From Nocardioidaceae bacterium (GTDB lineage: Bacteria; Actinomycetota; Actinomycetes; Propionibacteriales; Nocardioidaceae), in assembly GCA_025927955.1 (NCBI GenBank), contig JAICKK010000012.1, positions 1 to 36,775 of the forward strand: DNA of 36,775 bases, read 5' to 3'. Below are positions 1-7,067 of the stretch, piece by piece. The stretch's first letter is position 1. Each line of letters begins with the position of its first letter. The translations under genes were made by a program, and so were the position numbers. The notes below the pieces were generated by a model. It saw only the letters and a list, made by a program, of their open reading frames with translations. It was not told where the DNA came from and did no database searches.

Positions 1-56
1 ACCTCGGCGAACGTCTCGGGCCGGTAGCGGCGGTAGAGCGCGAGCGGTGCTTCCAC
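1..56 (-). CDS. dnaX: DNA polymerase III subunit gamma/tau, N-terminal fragment (cut by window edge)
   Basis: Only the first 18 codons lie in the window. Reading leftward from a GTG at 56-54 gives VEAPLALYRRYRPETFAEV, the highly conserved N-terminus of bacterial DnaX, the clamp-loader ATPase subunit of the replicative polymerase. The catalytic AAA+ region lies outside. A weak AGGGTG purine stretch precedes the GTG. The location next to the SRP RNA gene and a tRNA-Ser is a common arrangement in actinobacteria, which supports the call. The assignment rests on this short but very characteristic string. Confidence 0.85.
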   Translation of the reverse strand, partial: MEAPLALYRRYRPETFAE

Positions 57-125
57 GTGTGCACCCTAACCACCGGCCCTGACAGGCCATCTCGAGGAGC
101 ACCCGGCCGGACCCGCAGAGCAGAA

Positions 126-217
126 GGCCCCCCGCGCACCCGACAGAGCTCACTTGCCCTTGCTGCCTTCCGGCCCTGGGGGAGTTGGGCGAGATGCCGC
201 CGCACGGGGGGTTGGCC
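126..217 (-). ncRNA. ffs: Signal recognition particle RNA, small bacterial (4.5S) type
   Basis: The minus strand carries the universally conserved SRP apical core CAGGGCCGGAAGGCAGCAAG (minus-strand copy near 164-183). The ends pair as a long stem, CCCCCCGTGC near the 5' end with GCGCGGGGGG near the 3' end. This RNA binds Ffh in the co-translational membrane-targeting particle. The exact 5' end is uncertain: a -10-like TAGACT at 225-220 would place the start at about 212-214, a few bases inside the interval given. The 3' end follows the stem. Confidence 0.93.
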
Positions 218-306
218 AGAGTCTAGGGGGAACCCGCAGGCGTCCCCAAGTCGCCCGGGGCCGGTCGGTTTCCTCCCCGCGAAGTCGGACCGGTAGCCTC
301 TGCGGC
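218..306. promoter_or_regulatory. Divergent promoter region between ffs and tRNA-Ser
   Basis: This gap should hold both promoters. On the minus strand TAGACT (225-220) is a plausible -10 for ffs, with TTGGGG (249-244) 18 bases upstream as a poor -35. On the plus strand TAGCCT (294-299) sits 7 bases before the tRNA 5' end and is a plausible -10, without a clear -35. Assignments rest on motif resemblance only. Confidence 0.4.
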
Positions 307-394
307 GGAGGATTCGCCTAGTGGCCTATGGCGCTCGCTTGGAAAGCGGGTTGGGTGCAAGCCCTCGCGGGTTCGAATCCCGCATCCTCCGCCA
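307..394 (+). tRNA. tRNA-Ser, anticodon GGA
   Basis: An 88-nt cloverleaf: acceptor arm GGAGGAT (307-313) pairs with ATCCTCC (384-390), discriminator G391, encoded CCA at 392-394. The anticodon stem CTCGC/GCGGG (334-338/346-350) encloses loop TTGGAAA, giving anticodon GGA at 341-343, which reads UCC and UCU serine codons. The T arm contains GGTTCGAATCC. The long variable arm between anticodon stem and T arm is typical of class II serine tRNAs. tRNA genes of this type are common integration sites, but no duplicated 3' end was seen elsewhere in the window. Confidence 0.97.
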
Positions 395-626
395 CGCCGG
401 CCTGCGGGAACGCTGTCTCGGGCGCCCCCGGTTCGTCCAAGGCTCGGCTTTCAGTCTCAGTTTCAGTCTCAGTCGTGGTCGCCACGGCCGGCACCTTCCT
501 CCTGGCTGGACCACAGCAGGCGGCCGACGCGGCCGGCCACCTCGCGACGGATCGGGTCGGTCGCGTGGCGGGCCGCCATCGCGGTGCTCTACCACGGCGA
601 GGCGCGCGCCGAGAACGCCCCAGTGC
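395..626. other. Intergenic stretch between tRNA-Ser and the toxin-antitoxin pair
   Basis: No convincing gene was found. Overlapping reading frames here lack ribosome binding sites and recognisable protein features. The stretch contains one short tandem repeat (449-472, listed separately) and otherwise nothing I can assign. Confidence 0.5.
449..472. repeat. Perfect 12-bp tandem duplication
   Basis: TTTCAGTCTCAG occurs twice head to tail (449-460 and 461-472). Each copy is itself two near-identical hexamers of the form YYTCAG. It is markedly AT-richer than its surroundings. No function is evident; it may reflect slippage in non-coding DNA. Confidence 0.8.
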
Positions 627-672
627 GCATGCACGTTGCATGCTCGGCATCGGAACGCATACTGTAGCTGTA
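627..672 (+). promoter_or_regulatory. vapBC promoter and candidate autoregulatory operator
   Basis: GCATGC (627-632) is repeated after 5 bases at 638-643; each is palindromic, so the pair forms an inverted repeat. TTGCAT (636-641) with an 18-base spacer to TACTGT (660-665) resembles a promoter, and TACTGT ends 6 bases before the antitoxin ATG at 672. A leaderless transcript is therefore likely. The repeat overlaps the -35, the usual place for antitoxin autorepression. A second weak dyad, ATAC...GTAT (659-673), covers the -10. Inference from motif geometry. Confidence 0.5.
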
Positions 673-905
673 TGGCACTCGTCCAGGTACGCGACGTCTC
701 CAACGCAACACTGAGCTCCCTGAAGGCACGAGCAGCAGAACGCGGGCTCACGCTCAGCGCCTACCTGCGCAACGAGCTGGATCGACTCGCGGCCCGACCA
801 ACCAACGCCGAGATCGTCGAACGCCTGGCCCGCCGTGACCGGCGAGGCGGTCCGTCGGTGGTTGACACAGTGGCGGAGATACGCAAGACACGCGAAGCGT
901 CATGA
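672..905 (+). CDS. vapB: VapB/FitA-type ribbon-helix-helix antitoxin
   Basis: A 77-residue protein. The N-terminal half (MALVQVRDVSNATLSSLKARAAERGLT...) fits a ribbon-helix-helix DNA-binding fold: a short basic beta strand followed by two helices, as in FitA/VapB antitoxins that start with a strand such as VQVRDV. The C-terminal tail is charged and would wrap the toxin. The stop codon overlaps the toxin start as ATGA (902-905), the standard tight coupling of such pairs. The ATG at 672 sits 6 bases after a -10-like element, so translation is probably leaderless. In the family the antitoxin neutralises the PIN toxin and represses its own promoter. Confidence 0.82.
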   Translation: MALVQVRDVSNATLSSLKARAAERGLTLSAYLRNELDRLAARPTNAEIVERLARRDRRGGPSVVDTVAEIRKTREAS

Positions 906-1300
906 TCGTGATCGAGTCGTCGGCGATGGTCGACGCGCTAGTGGACGAGCCTGCCAACCCGCAACTGCTCGCCCTCATCGCCGACAGCGACCTGCACGCT
1001 CCGTCACTGATCGACTACGAGGTGGCAAGCGCCTTGAGAGGCCATGCTCTCGGCGGCAAGCTCGCCCCTCGGCAGCTGGAGGACGCGGCTGACGACTTCA
1101 ACTCGTTCACCATCGATCGTTATCCGCTATCGACCATGATCCGTTCCGTGCTCGAGCTGAGGAACAACTTCACGGTCTATGACGCAGCGTACGTCGTGCT
1201 GGCCCAGGCGCTCGAGGCGCCGCTGGTGACCGCGGACGCGAAGCTTGTCGGGGCTCGCGAACTCGGTGTCGACGTACAAGTCCTCCGGCCGCTTCAATAG
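902..1300 (+). CDS. vapC: VapC-type PIN-domain ribonuclease toxin
   Basis: A 132-residue PIN-domain protein, usual length for VapC. Acidic active-site candidates are E5 (MIVIESSAMVDAL), E40 (SLIDYEVASALRG), D94 (TVYDAAYVVLAQ) and D112 (LVTADAKL). In the family these coordinate Mg2+ or Mn2+ for RNA cleavage, often of tRNA or rRNA. The first position is normally Asp in the VVDASxxV motif and is Glu here, with D11 a few residues further on. Activity may be retained because Glu can bind metal, but this deviates from consensus. The gene starts inside the antitoxin stop (ATGA), so it is co-translated. The target RNA cannot be inferred. Confidence 0.88.
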   Translation: MIVIESSAMVDALVDEPANPQLLALIADSDLHAPSLIDYEVASALRGHALGGKLAPRQLEDAADDFNSFTIDRYPLSTMIRSVLELRNNFTVYDAAYVVLAQALEAPLVTADAKLVGARELGVDVQVLRPLQ

Positions 1301-1467
1301 GCGATCCGAGCACGGGACATCCGCACGTTGCGAAGGGACAGTCGGGCTTGTAGTACACGACGGGAGGCGCCGTGAGGCCAGAGGCTATGGCGCGTCGAGC
1401 ACGAGCCCTCATCGCAAGCTCCCGGCCATCAGCTCGCCGAAGGATCCGAAGGTGTGCGGCTCAGCGG
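1301..1467. other. Short intergenic region between convergent vapC and the SDR gene; possible redoxin-like scrap
   Basis: No complete gene. On the minus strand about 1380-1329 reads PPVVYYKPDCPFA, which resembles the active-site strand of glutaredoxin-like proteins. The similarity stops at once, and the frame then runs antisense into the end of vapC. It may be a chance match or the stub of a gene cut by arrival of the toxin-antitoxin pair. No clear terminator hairpin was recognised. Confidence 0.25.
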
Positions 1468-2229
1468 TCACAGTGTCGTCATCCCTCCGTCGACGCGGAA
1501 GATGGCGCCGGTGGCGAAGCCCGCTTCGTCACTGGCCAGGTAGACCATGATCCCCTCGACGTCCTGGGGACGGCCCGGGCGGCCGAGGGGGATCCGAGAG
1601 ACGATCGCGGCTCGGTCCTCGGTGTCCTCGGAGATCGCGGTGACCAGGGGGGTCTCGGTGTACCCGGGCACAACGGTGTTCACCCGGATGCCCTCGGCGG
1701 CGTAGGCGGCCGCGACGGCGCGTGCCATGCCGTGGATGCCGGCCTTGGAGCTGCTGTAGGCGGTGAAGTCCCTCCCCTCGCCGTTCAGCCCGGTAGGGCT
1801 GCCGGTGACGATGACGGACCCGCCGCGGGCACGCATCGCGCGAACGGCGTGCTTGAGGGTCAGGAACGTGCCGGTCAGGTTGACGTCGATGGTGCGTTGC
1901 CAGACGGCGAGGTCGAGGTCGGCCACCCGGGCGTCCCGGCCGAACAGCTGCACGCCGGCGTTCGCGACGACCACGTCGAGGTCGTAGCCGGCCGCGGCCG
2001 CGGCGGCGAAGCCCGCCTCCACCGCCGCCTCGTCGGCGATGTCCATCTCGACCGCGAGGGCGTCCGAGCCGGCCGCCCGCCGCCCGGCCCCCGCGCGAGC
2101 GGAGGCCAGGACGCCGGCCGCCAGCACCACCCGGGCTCCCTCGGCGAGGAACCGCTGCGCCACGCTGCGCCCGATGCCGGAGCCGGCGCCGGTCACCAGC
2201 GCGCTCCTGCCTGCCAGCCGTCCGCCCAT
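1468..2229 (-). CDS. SDR-family NAD(P)-dependent dehydrogenase (candidate apiose or tetritol dehydrogenase)
   Basis: A 253-residue classical short-chain dehydrogenase: cofactor motif TGAGSGIG at 13-20, NAG near 90, catalytic Ser144, Tyr158 and Lys162 (YSSSK), and a C-terminal GRPxxPxDV block and VDGG. The ATG at 2229 is chosen because GAGGAGG lies 8 bases upstream; a longer frame reaching 2265 would overlap apnL. It is the last gene of the oiaC-apnO-apnL operon, 32 bases after apnL. In the known apiose route the first step (D-apiose to D-apionolactone) is done by a Gfo/Idh/MocA enzyme, absent here, so this SDR may do that job. Alternatively it resembles the role of the mycobacterial D-threitol dehydrogenase. 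The end of strand beta-2 lacks a clear acidic residue, so NAD versus NADP preference is open. Confidence 0.85.
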   Translation of the reverse strand: MGGRLAGRSALVTGAGSGIGRSVAQRFLAEGARVVLAAGVLASARAGAGRRAAGSDALAVEMDIADEAAVEAGFAAAAAAGYDLDVVVANAGVQLFGRDARVADLDLAVWQRTIDVNLTGTFLTLKHAVRAMRARGGSVIVTGSPTGLNGEGRDFTAYSSSKAGIHGMARAVAAAYAAEGIRVNTVVPGYTETPLVTAISEDTEDRAAIVSRIPLGRPGRPQDVEGIMVYLASDEAGFATGAIFRVDGGMTTL

Positions 2230-2261
2230 CGCGTGCCTCCTCTGTCCCGTGTCCTGCGCCG

Positions 2262-3998
2262 TCACGTCAACCTCACCTCGGCAGTGGACCAGGCTTCGAG
2301 CTCCACCGACGCACTGCCGCCGTCCGGTCCCTGCACGTCGTACCGCATCGGCGTGTCTGCCAGCCGCGCGAGCACGACGCGCAGGCCGTCGGCGGTCCGC
2401 ACCGGGTAGGCCGCCACGCCGCCGGGCGCGCGCGTCGCAAGCACCTGGCAGCCGCGGAGCCGCGCGAGCACCGTGAGCAGCTCGCCGACGGGGTAGAGGC
2501 GGTCGGCGTCACCGATGCCGCCGGCGCCGGAGACCTCGTAGAAGCAGAGGCTCTCGACGCCGCGCCGGGTGAGGGCGCAGACGCTGCCGAGGGTCCACGC
2601 GGCGGTGAACCGCGACGGTTGCAGGGGGTCGGGCCGCGCAGAGGCCTGCCTGCCACTGGTCGCGACCGCGTTGAACCGCTGACGCAGCGTGACCGGGCCG
2701 AGGTGCACGGCGCGCCCTCCGGACAGCCGTACGGCGTCCCGGGCGACCGCCTCCTGCCCGGCGAGGCTGTCGACGATGTGGGGCACCTCGGCGGCGTGCA
2801 TCTGCGGCGTGATGCTGCAGGTCAGCGCCGGTGCGTCGGGCGGCAGGTCGCCGATGCGACGGTTGAGCTCGGCGAAGTGGGAGCGGGCGCCGGCGACGAG
2901 CGGCACGTCGGCCCCGTGTGCCGCCTTCAGCAGCGCCTCCCACAGCGGCCTGGTGGTGACGTGGCCGACGGCGTCGAACACGCCGATCCGCCCCAGTCGG
3001 GAGGGGTCGAGGAGCTCGACTGCGGCCCGGACGTCGGTCGGCTCCTGCGCCACGACCCGCACGTCGAGGGCGGCACCGAGGGAGTCGGCCTCGCGTGTCG
3101 CGGCCGCGAGCACTGCCGGCCAGTCGGGCTCGGCGCGGGTGAGCTCGACGAGCACCGCCGCGAAGCCGCTGTCGGGCTGAGCCCAGGCGGGCGCTGCCCC
3201 CGATCGCGGGGTGGCGCCGAGTGACAGCGCGGGGACGAGTGCGCGCGCGGCACCGGTGACGACCACCTGCTGTGCGCTGCTCGCTCGCGGTTCGGCGTGA
3301 ACGGTGGAGGCCCGGCCGGCAGCGTGCAGCCGGGCGGTTTGGTGCACCTGGTCACCCGGCGCGAGTTCGACGGGGAACGGCTCCGACAGCGGCGTGCTGT
3401 AGGTCTTGAACGACGCGTCCGTCCAGTTCCGCTGGTCCTCGGTCTCGAACACGTCACCGTCGAGGTCGAGAGCGGCTCGCACGCCCTCACGCTGCCAGCG
3501 GAGACCGCGGACGTCCCGGAACGGCTGGTGCGGGCTGATGGCCTCCGGCCAGGTCGCGGGTACGACGGAGCCGTCCGTGTGCACCACCTCCACCGGCCGT
3601 CCCGCGTCCCCGAGGGGGTGCAGCACGACGAGGCCGATCCGGTTGCGCCGGAACGCGGCCCGGGCGGTGCCGGCGAACGACACGGTGAGGCCGTCGCCCT
3701 CGACCGTGACCTCGACACGGCCGTCGTAGTCGAGCGGTCCCGTCGGGTCGGGACCACGGAACCGCAGCACCAGGGCGGCCGACCAGCCGTCCGGGCGACG
3801 GGACACCTGCCGGTCCACGACCGTGACAGGGACGGTGTTCCAGTCCTCGTCGCGGACCACCGGTCGGACCGCGCGCAGCAGCAGCGTCCCGTCGTACCGG
3901 ATGTCGGCGAGCTCCTCGCCGCGGAGCTCCGCCGACCACGGGCCGGCGCGCAGCGGCAGCGGCTCGGGCGGTCGCCTCGACTCGGGCAGGGCGCTCAC
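2262..3998 (-). CDS. apnL: D-apionate lactonase
   Basis: A 578-residue protein with the architecture I associate with D-apionate lactonase: an N-terminal beta-rich domain, a central TIM-barrel-like domain and a C-terminal beta domain. Recognisable strings include FETEDQRNWTDASFKTY in the N-terminal part, AHGADVPLVAGARSHFAELN and TCSITPQMHAAEVPHIVDSL in the middle, and LYPVGELL with a beta-rich tail. The family opens D-apionolactone to D-apionate in apiose catabolism. The GTG at 3998 is preferred because the open frame further upstream lies antisense-free but inside apnO in another frame; the gene then begins 8 bases after apnO stops. No strong Shine-Dalgarno is visible, so translational coupling is likely. 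Assignment comes from recalled family features plus the adjacent apnO and oiaC. Confidence 0.8.
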   Translation of the reverse strand: MSALPESRRPPEPLPLRAGPWSAELRGEELADIRYDGTLLLRAVRPVVRDEDWNTVPVTVVDRQVSRRPDGWSAALVLRFRGPDPTGPLDYDGRVEVTVEGDGLTVSFAGTARAAFRRNRIGLVVLHPLGDAGRPVEVVHTDGSVVPATWPEAISPHQPFRDVRGLRWQREGVRAALDLDGDVFETEDQRNWTDASFKTYSTPLSEPFPVELAPGDQVHQTARLHAAGRASTVHAEPRASSAQQVVVTGAARALVPALSLGATPRSGAAPAWAQPDSGFAAVLVELTRAEPDWPAVLAAATREADSLGAALDVRVVAQEPTDVRAAVELLDPSRLGRIGVFDAVGHVTTRPLWEALLKAAHGADVPLVAGARSHFAELNRRIGDLPPDAPALTCSITPQMHAAEVPHIVDSLAGQEAVARDAVRLSGGRAVHLGPVTLRQRFNAVATSGRQASARPDPLQPSRFTAAWTLGSVCALTRRGVESLCFYEVSGAGGIGDADRLYPVGELLTVLARLRGCQVLATRAPGGVAAYPVRTADGLRVVLARLADTPMRYDVQGPDGGSASVELEAWSTAEVRLT

Positions 3999-4006
3999 GC
4001 CGACGC

Positions 4007-4864
4007 TCAGCGGCGGATCGGCTCGGGCAGGTGCAGCATCGCCTGCAGGTTCCGGTCGAGCTCGTCGTCGTCGAAGATGACCTTCCAGTCGTCGCGGATG
4101 ATCCGGCTGCGGCCGTAGTCCATCGCGATCAGGCACGCGTCGGAGAACGGGTTGTCCCCGTTGAGCGCATTGGCCAGCGCCACCTGCGTGTGCCCGAGCA
4201 GGATCGCCCGGGCGGCCGGCTCCGGGACGCCCATGGTGTGCACCGCCTCGTGCAGCGCCTCCTTCAGGAAGTCCCCGACCATGCACGCCACCGTCTCCAC
4301 CAGGGTCGGCTCGCACTGCGCGAGCTGCTTGACCGTGACCCAGTGCACGTCGAGGACGGGGGCGTACATCGCCCGCACCACGGTCTCGGCCCTCCGCTGG
4401 GCCTCCGGGTCTCCGCCCTCGTAGGCGGCGAGCACGTCCTGTGGTGCTGCGATGCCGCCGAACGTGTCGGCGTACTCCTCGTCGGTGCGCCTCTTGAGGA
4501 AGATCGACGGGTGGCAGGGGTGCGCGACCGCGTAGTGGATGCCGTCGCGCTGCGTGAGCAGGTTCGCGTAGGCGGCGGCGGGGTCGAGGGTGAGCACGAC
4601 CGCTCCCTCCTGCAGCTGCGGCACGACGTCGGCGGTCACCGGCTGCAGGGCGATGTCCGGCACGGCCAGCACCACCACGTCGGCGTGCGCCACCGCCGCG
4701 GAGGTGTCGGTGACCTCGCGGCCGGCGGCGCGGGTGCGCTGCTGGCCGGCGGGCGAGCTCTCGGCATAGGCGACGTCGTGCTCGGTGCGCATCAGGTTGT
4801 CCGACACCCTCATGCCCATCTTGCCGCCCGCGCCGACGACGGCGATCGTGAGCTTCTCGGTCAT
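4007..4864 (-). CDS. apnO: D-apionate oxidoisomerase
   Basis: A 285-residue Rossmann-fold dehydrogenase with GAGGKMG at 11-17, an acidic DP pair in VLTLDPAAAY (94-95) and the distinctive AHPCHPSIF at 114-122. A helical domain with 6-phosphogluconate dehydrogenase-like character follows, as is typical of ApnO proteins often annotated as phosphogluconate dehydrogenase C-terminal domain proteins. The family oxidises and rearranges D-apionate to 3-oxo-isoapionate with NAD+. The ATG at 4864 overlaps the upstream oiaC stop as ATGA, and apnL follows 8 bases downstream, so the three are translationally linked. Acting between the lactonase product and the decarboxylase substrate, it is the central step of the non-phosphorylated apionate branch. 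Confidence 0.85.
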   Translation of the reverse strand: MTEKLTIAVVGAGGKMGMRVSDNLMRTEHDVAYAESSPAGQQRTRAAGREVTDTSAAVAHADVVVLAVPDIALQPVTADVVPQLQEGAVVLTLDPAAAYANLLTQRDGIHYAVAHPCHPSIFLKRRTDEEYADTFGGIAAPQDVLAAYEGGDPEAQRRAETVVRAMYAPVLDVHWVTVKQLAQCEPTLVETVACMVGDFLKEALHEAVHTMGVPEPAARAILLGHTQVALANALNGDNPFSDACLIAMDYGRSRIIRDDWKVIFDDDELDRNLQAMLHLPEPIRR

Positions 4865-5709
4865 GGGTTGTTCCCTCTCCGGTCGTCTGTCCGTTCCTCC
4901 CGCCCCGCGCCCGTTGGCGCGCGGCGGGCCCTGTCGTGCAGCCACTGCAGGCTGTGCCGGGTCCAGTCGTCCTCGACCCGGCAGGTGGTGGCGCTGTCGC
5001 CCTGCCACACCAGCCAGTGCTCGACGACCTGGCTGATCCCCCGCTCCTCGGGCCGGACCCGCGCGAACAGGTGCTCCAGGTCGAGCAGCCCCTCTCCCAG
5101 CGGTGCGCCGGCGAGCGTGAAGCCGACCCAGGCGGCCTGGCGGGTGAACGAGAAGTCCTTGACGTGCAGGTTCACGACGTGGTCGGCGGTGCGCTCGACG
5201 GTGTCGCAGGGATGCTCCAGCGCTGCGACGCAGTTGGCCGGGTCGAGACAGACGCCCAGTGCCGGGGAGTCCAGCGCCTCCACGACGTCCACGAGCCGCG
5301 CCGTGGAGATCTGCTCGTAGGTCTCCAGCGCCAGCACGACGCCGGCCCGCTCGTACGACGGCAGGACCGCACGCAGTAGCACCTCGGCGTCGTCCGCCTC
5401 GGATGCCGGGACCATCGAGCGAACCAGCCGCACGTCGAGCCGCTGGGCCAGGCCCAGGTAGCGCTCCAGGTGCTCGACGCCGATCCCCCTCGTACCGAGC
5501 TCGAGTCCCACACCGCGGCGTCCGGCCTCCTGGGCGAGGGCGAGCAGCTGTCCCCCGTCGTACTCCTCGACGGCCGGGTAGTCGCAGATCTGCAGGAGGT
5601 CGGCACCCCACTCCTGCGTGCGCGCCAGCATGTCCGCGAGCGACAGCGGCCGGCCGGCGGTGGCATGCCACTGCCAGAAGAAGGAGTACGTGCTCAGCCC
5701 GATCGTCAT
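4861..5709 (-). CDS. oiaC: 3-oxo-isoapionate decarboxylase (xylose isomerase-like TIM barrel)
   Basis: A 282-residue AP-endonuclease-2/xylose-isomerase-like TIM barrel. Likely metal ligands on successive strands are E129 (LALETYEQ), D156 (VCLDPAN), H182 (NLHVKDF) and E230 (QVVEHW). OiaC enzymes in this superfamily decarboxylate 3-oxo-isoapionate to L-erythrulose. The identification rests on the fold plus the neighbouring apnO and apnL; other sugar epimerases and isomerases share the fold, so certainty is moderate. The ATG at 5709 is preferred over a GTG at 5730 because it lies about 10 bases after a TAGGGT -10 element, giving a very short leader. First gene of the operon; its stop overlaps apnO as ATGA. 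Confidence 0.75.
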   Translation of the reverse strand: MTIGLSTYSFFWQWHATAGRPLSLADMLARTQEWGADLLQICDYPAVEEYDGGQLLALAQEAGRRGVGLELGTRGIGVEHLERYLGLAQRLDVRLVRSMVPASEADDAEVLLRAVLPSYERAGVVLALETYEQISTARLVDVVEALDSPALGVCLDPANCVAALEHPCDTVERTADHVVNLHVKDFSFTRQAAWVGFTLAGAPLGEGLLDLEHLFARVRPEERGISQVVEHWLVWQGDSATTCRVEDDWTRHSLQWLHDRARRAPTGAGREERTDDRRGNNP

Positions 5710-5719
5710 CTCACGCGAG

Positions 5720-5762
5720 ACCCTACCCACTTCGTCGGCAATTGGTCAACCAGTCAACCAAT
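5720..5762 (-). promoter_or_regulatory. oiaC operon promoter with overlapping GntR-type operator
   Basis: Minus strand: TTGACC (5749-5744), 18-base spacer, TAGGGT (5725-5720) forms a good promoter for oiaC. Directly over the -35 lies an inverted repeat, ATTGGT-N10-ACCAAT (5741-5762). It contains TGGTCAACCA and two direct copies of GTCAACCA (5745-5752, 5753-5760). FadR-type GntR regulators typically bind TGGT...ACCA dyads, and such a regulator starts divergently at 5801. Repression by occlusion of the -35, relieved by a pathway intermediate, is the inferred mechanism. Confidence 0.6.
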
Positions 5763-5800
5763 GCGTGCGAGCAGGGGTGCCGCCCGATATCGTCACTGCC

Positions 5801-6577
5801 GTGACCTCGGATCCGCTGGCCTCGATCGAGCCGGTCAGCGTCGTGTCCGTGGTGACGCGCCGCCTGCTGGACTACTTCACCTCGGGGCGGCTCGAGCCCG
5901 GTGCCCGACTGCCCGCGGAGCGACGGCTCGCGGAGTCCCTCGGCGTCGGGCGCTCCGCGGTCCGCGAGGCGCTGGCGGCGCTCGAGCTGCTGGGCGTCGT
6001 CTCGGTGCGTCCGGGCTCCGGCACGTACCTGAAGGGCAGTGCCTCCGAGCTGCTTCCCCAGACGCTGAGCTGGGGGGTCCTCCTCGGCGAACGCCGTACC
6101 CGCGAGCTGATCGAGGTCAGGCATGGTCTCGAGGTGCGGGTGGCGCGCCTGGCCGCCGAGCTGGCCACGGCCGAGACGTCGGCGGCTCTCGACGAGACGA
6201 TCGAGACGATGACGACCCACAGCGAGGACTTCCCCGCGTTCGTCGAGGCCGACATGCGGTTCCATCAGCTGCTGGCGGCCAGCACCGGCAACGTCACTCT
6301 GGCCGACCTGCTCACCACCGTGCGCAGCCTGATCCGGGTGTGGGTGGAGCGCGGGGTGCGCGATGCCCACCACACGAGGCTGACCGTCGCCGAGCACACC
6401 GCGATCGTCGCGGCCGTCCGAGCCTGCGACGCCGACGCCGCGGGGGCCGCGATGGACGCGCACATGGTCTCCGCACGCGGCCGGCTGCTGCACCTCCTGG
6501 AGGGCACCGGGCCGGCGCCGTCCGGTGCACCAGAGACGCCGGGTCAGGCGTCGTCGGCCAGGTCGCTCGACTCGTAG
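5801..6577 (+). CDS. FadR-family GntR transcriptional regulator (FCD effector domain)
   Basis: A 258-residue protein. The N-terminal winged helix spans about 15-78, with recognition segment [29 protein letters not shown] and wing RPGSGTYL. A helical FCD effector domain follows, whose metal and ligand-binding residues are visible: D151, H155, H199 and H221. The GTG at 5801 is chosen because TATCGT (5788-5793) lies 7 bases upstream, which suggests a leaderless transcript; an in-frame GTG at 5777 is an alternative. It is divergent from the oiaC operon and faces the operator dyad at 5741-5762, so it most likely controls the apionate genes. Its 3' end overlaps the 3' end of convergent derI by 34 bases. 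The ligand is unknown; apionate, 3-oxo-isoapionate or a later intermediate are candidates. Confidence 0.85.
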   Translation: MTSDPLASIEPVSVVSVVTRRLLDYFTSGRLEPGARLPAERRLAESLGVGRSAVREALAALELLGVVSVRPGSGTYLKGSASELLPQTLSWGVLLGERRTRELIEVRHGLEVRVARLAAELATAETSAALDETIETMTTHSEDFPAFVEADMRFHQLLAASTGNVTLADLLTTVRSLIRVWVERGVRDAHHTRLTVAEHTAIVAAVRACDADAAGAAMDAHMVSARGRLLHLLEGTGPAPSGAPETPGQASSARSLDS

Positions 6578-7026
6578 GCGGTGATCGCGTCGACCTTCTC
6601 CGCGGATGCGGACGTGGGATCGAACCGGTAGTCCAGCCACTCGCGGGCGAGGCGGCGGGCGAGCTCGAGACCCACCACCCGCTCGCCGAAGCACAGCACC
6701 TGGGCGTTGTTGCTCAGCACCGCCCGCTCCACCGAGTAGCTGTCGTGGGCGGTGACGGCGCGGATGCCCCGCACCTTGTTCGCGCTGATCGCCACCCCGA
6801 GGCCCGTTCCGCAGACCAGCAGCGCGCGGTCCGCCTTGCCCTCGGAGATGAGGCGCGCGGCTGCGACGGCCACGTGCGGGTAGTGGGTGTCCTCGTCCTC
6901 GGACACACCGACGTCGATCACCTCGGCCACGCGGTCGTCGGCGCGCAGGTCGGCGGCGATCGCGTCCTTGTAGCGGACGCCGGCGTCGTCCCCACCGACC
7001 ACGACCCGCAGCTTGTTCCCAGTCAC
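6544..7026 (-). CDS. derI: RpiB/LacAB-family isomerase, probable D-erythrulose 4-phosphate isomerase
   Basis: A 160-residue RpiB-type sugar-phosphate isomerase with catalytic Cys72 in LLVCGTGLG and the phosphate and ring-opening segments around [20 protein letters not shown] and [16 protein letters not shown]. The usual GSDHAG motif of ribose-5-phosphate isomerase B reads GGDDAG here (11-16), with Asp in place of His, consistent with a different substrate. In tetritol and apionate catabolism DerI converts D-erythrulose 4-phosphate to D-erythrose 4-phosphate, which enters the pentose phosphate pathway. The GTG at 7026 has GAAGGAG 7 bases upstream. It is the last gene of the transporter-kinase operon. 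Plain RpiB activity cannot be excluded from sequence alone, but the context argues for DerI. Confidence 0.8.
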   Translation of the reverse strand: MTGNKLRVVVGGDDAGVRYKDAIAADLRADDRVAEVIDVGVSEDEDTHYPHVAVAAARLISEGKADRALLVCGTGLGVAISANKVRGIRAVTAHDSYSVERAVLSNNAQVLCFGERVVGLELARRLAREWLDYRFDPTSASAEKVDAITAYESSDLADDA

Positions 7027-7067
7027 GTCTGTCTCCTTCGTCCGAGAGGCCGTTGCCGGCCGGGTCC

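Noticed and set aside
307-394. Search for an attachment-site duplication of the tRNA-Ser 3' end
   Set aside because: No second copy of the T-arm/acceptor sequence was seen by eye within the window, and no integrase gene is present.
449-472. Tandem repeat considered as part of a CRISPR array
   Set aside because: Units are 12 bases, directly adjacent, with no spacers and no cas genes in the window.
3999-4316. A longer N-terminus for apnL
   Set aside because: The extension lies inside apnO in another frame and is low-complexity; the GTG at 3998 fits the end of apnO and the family start.
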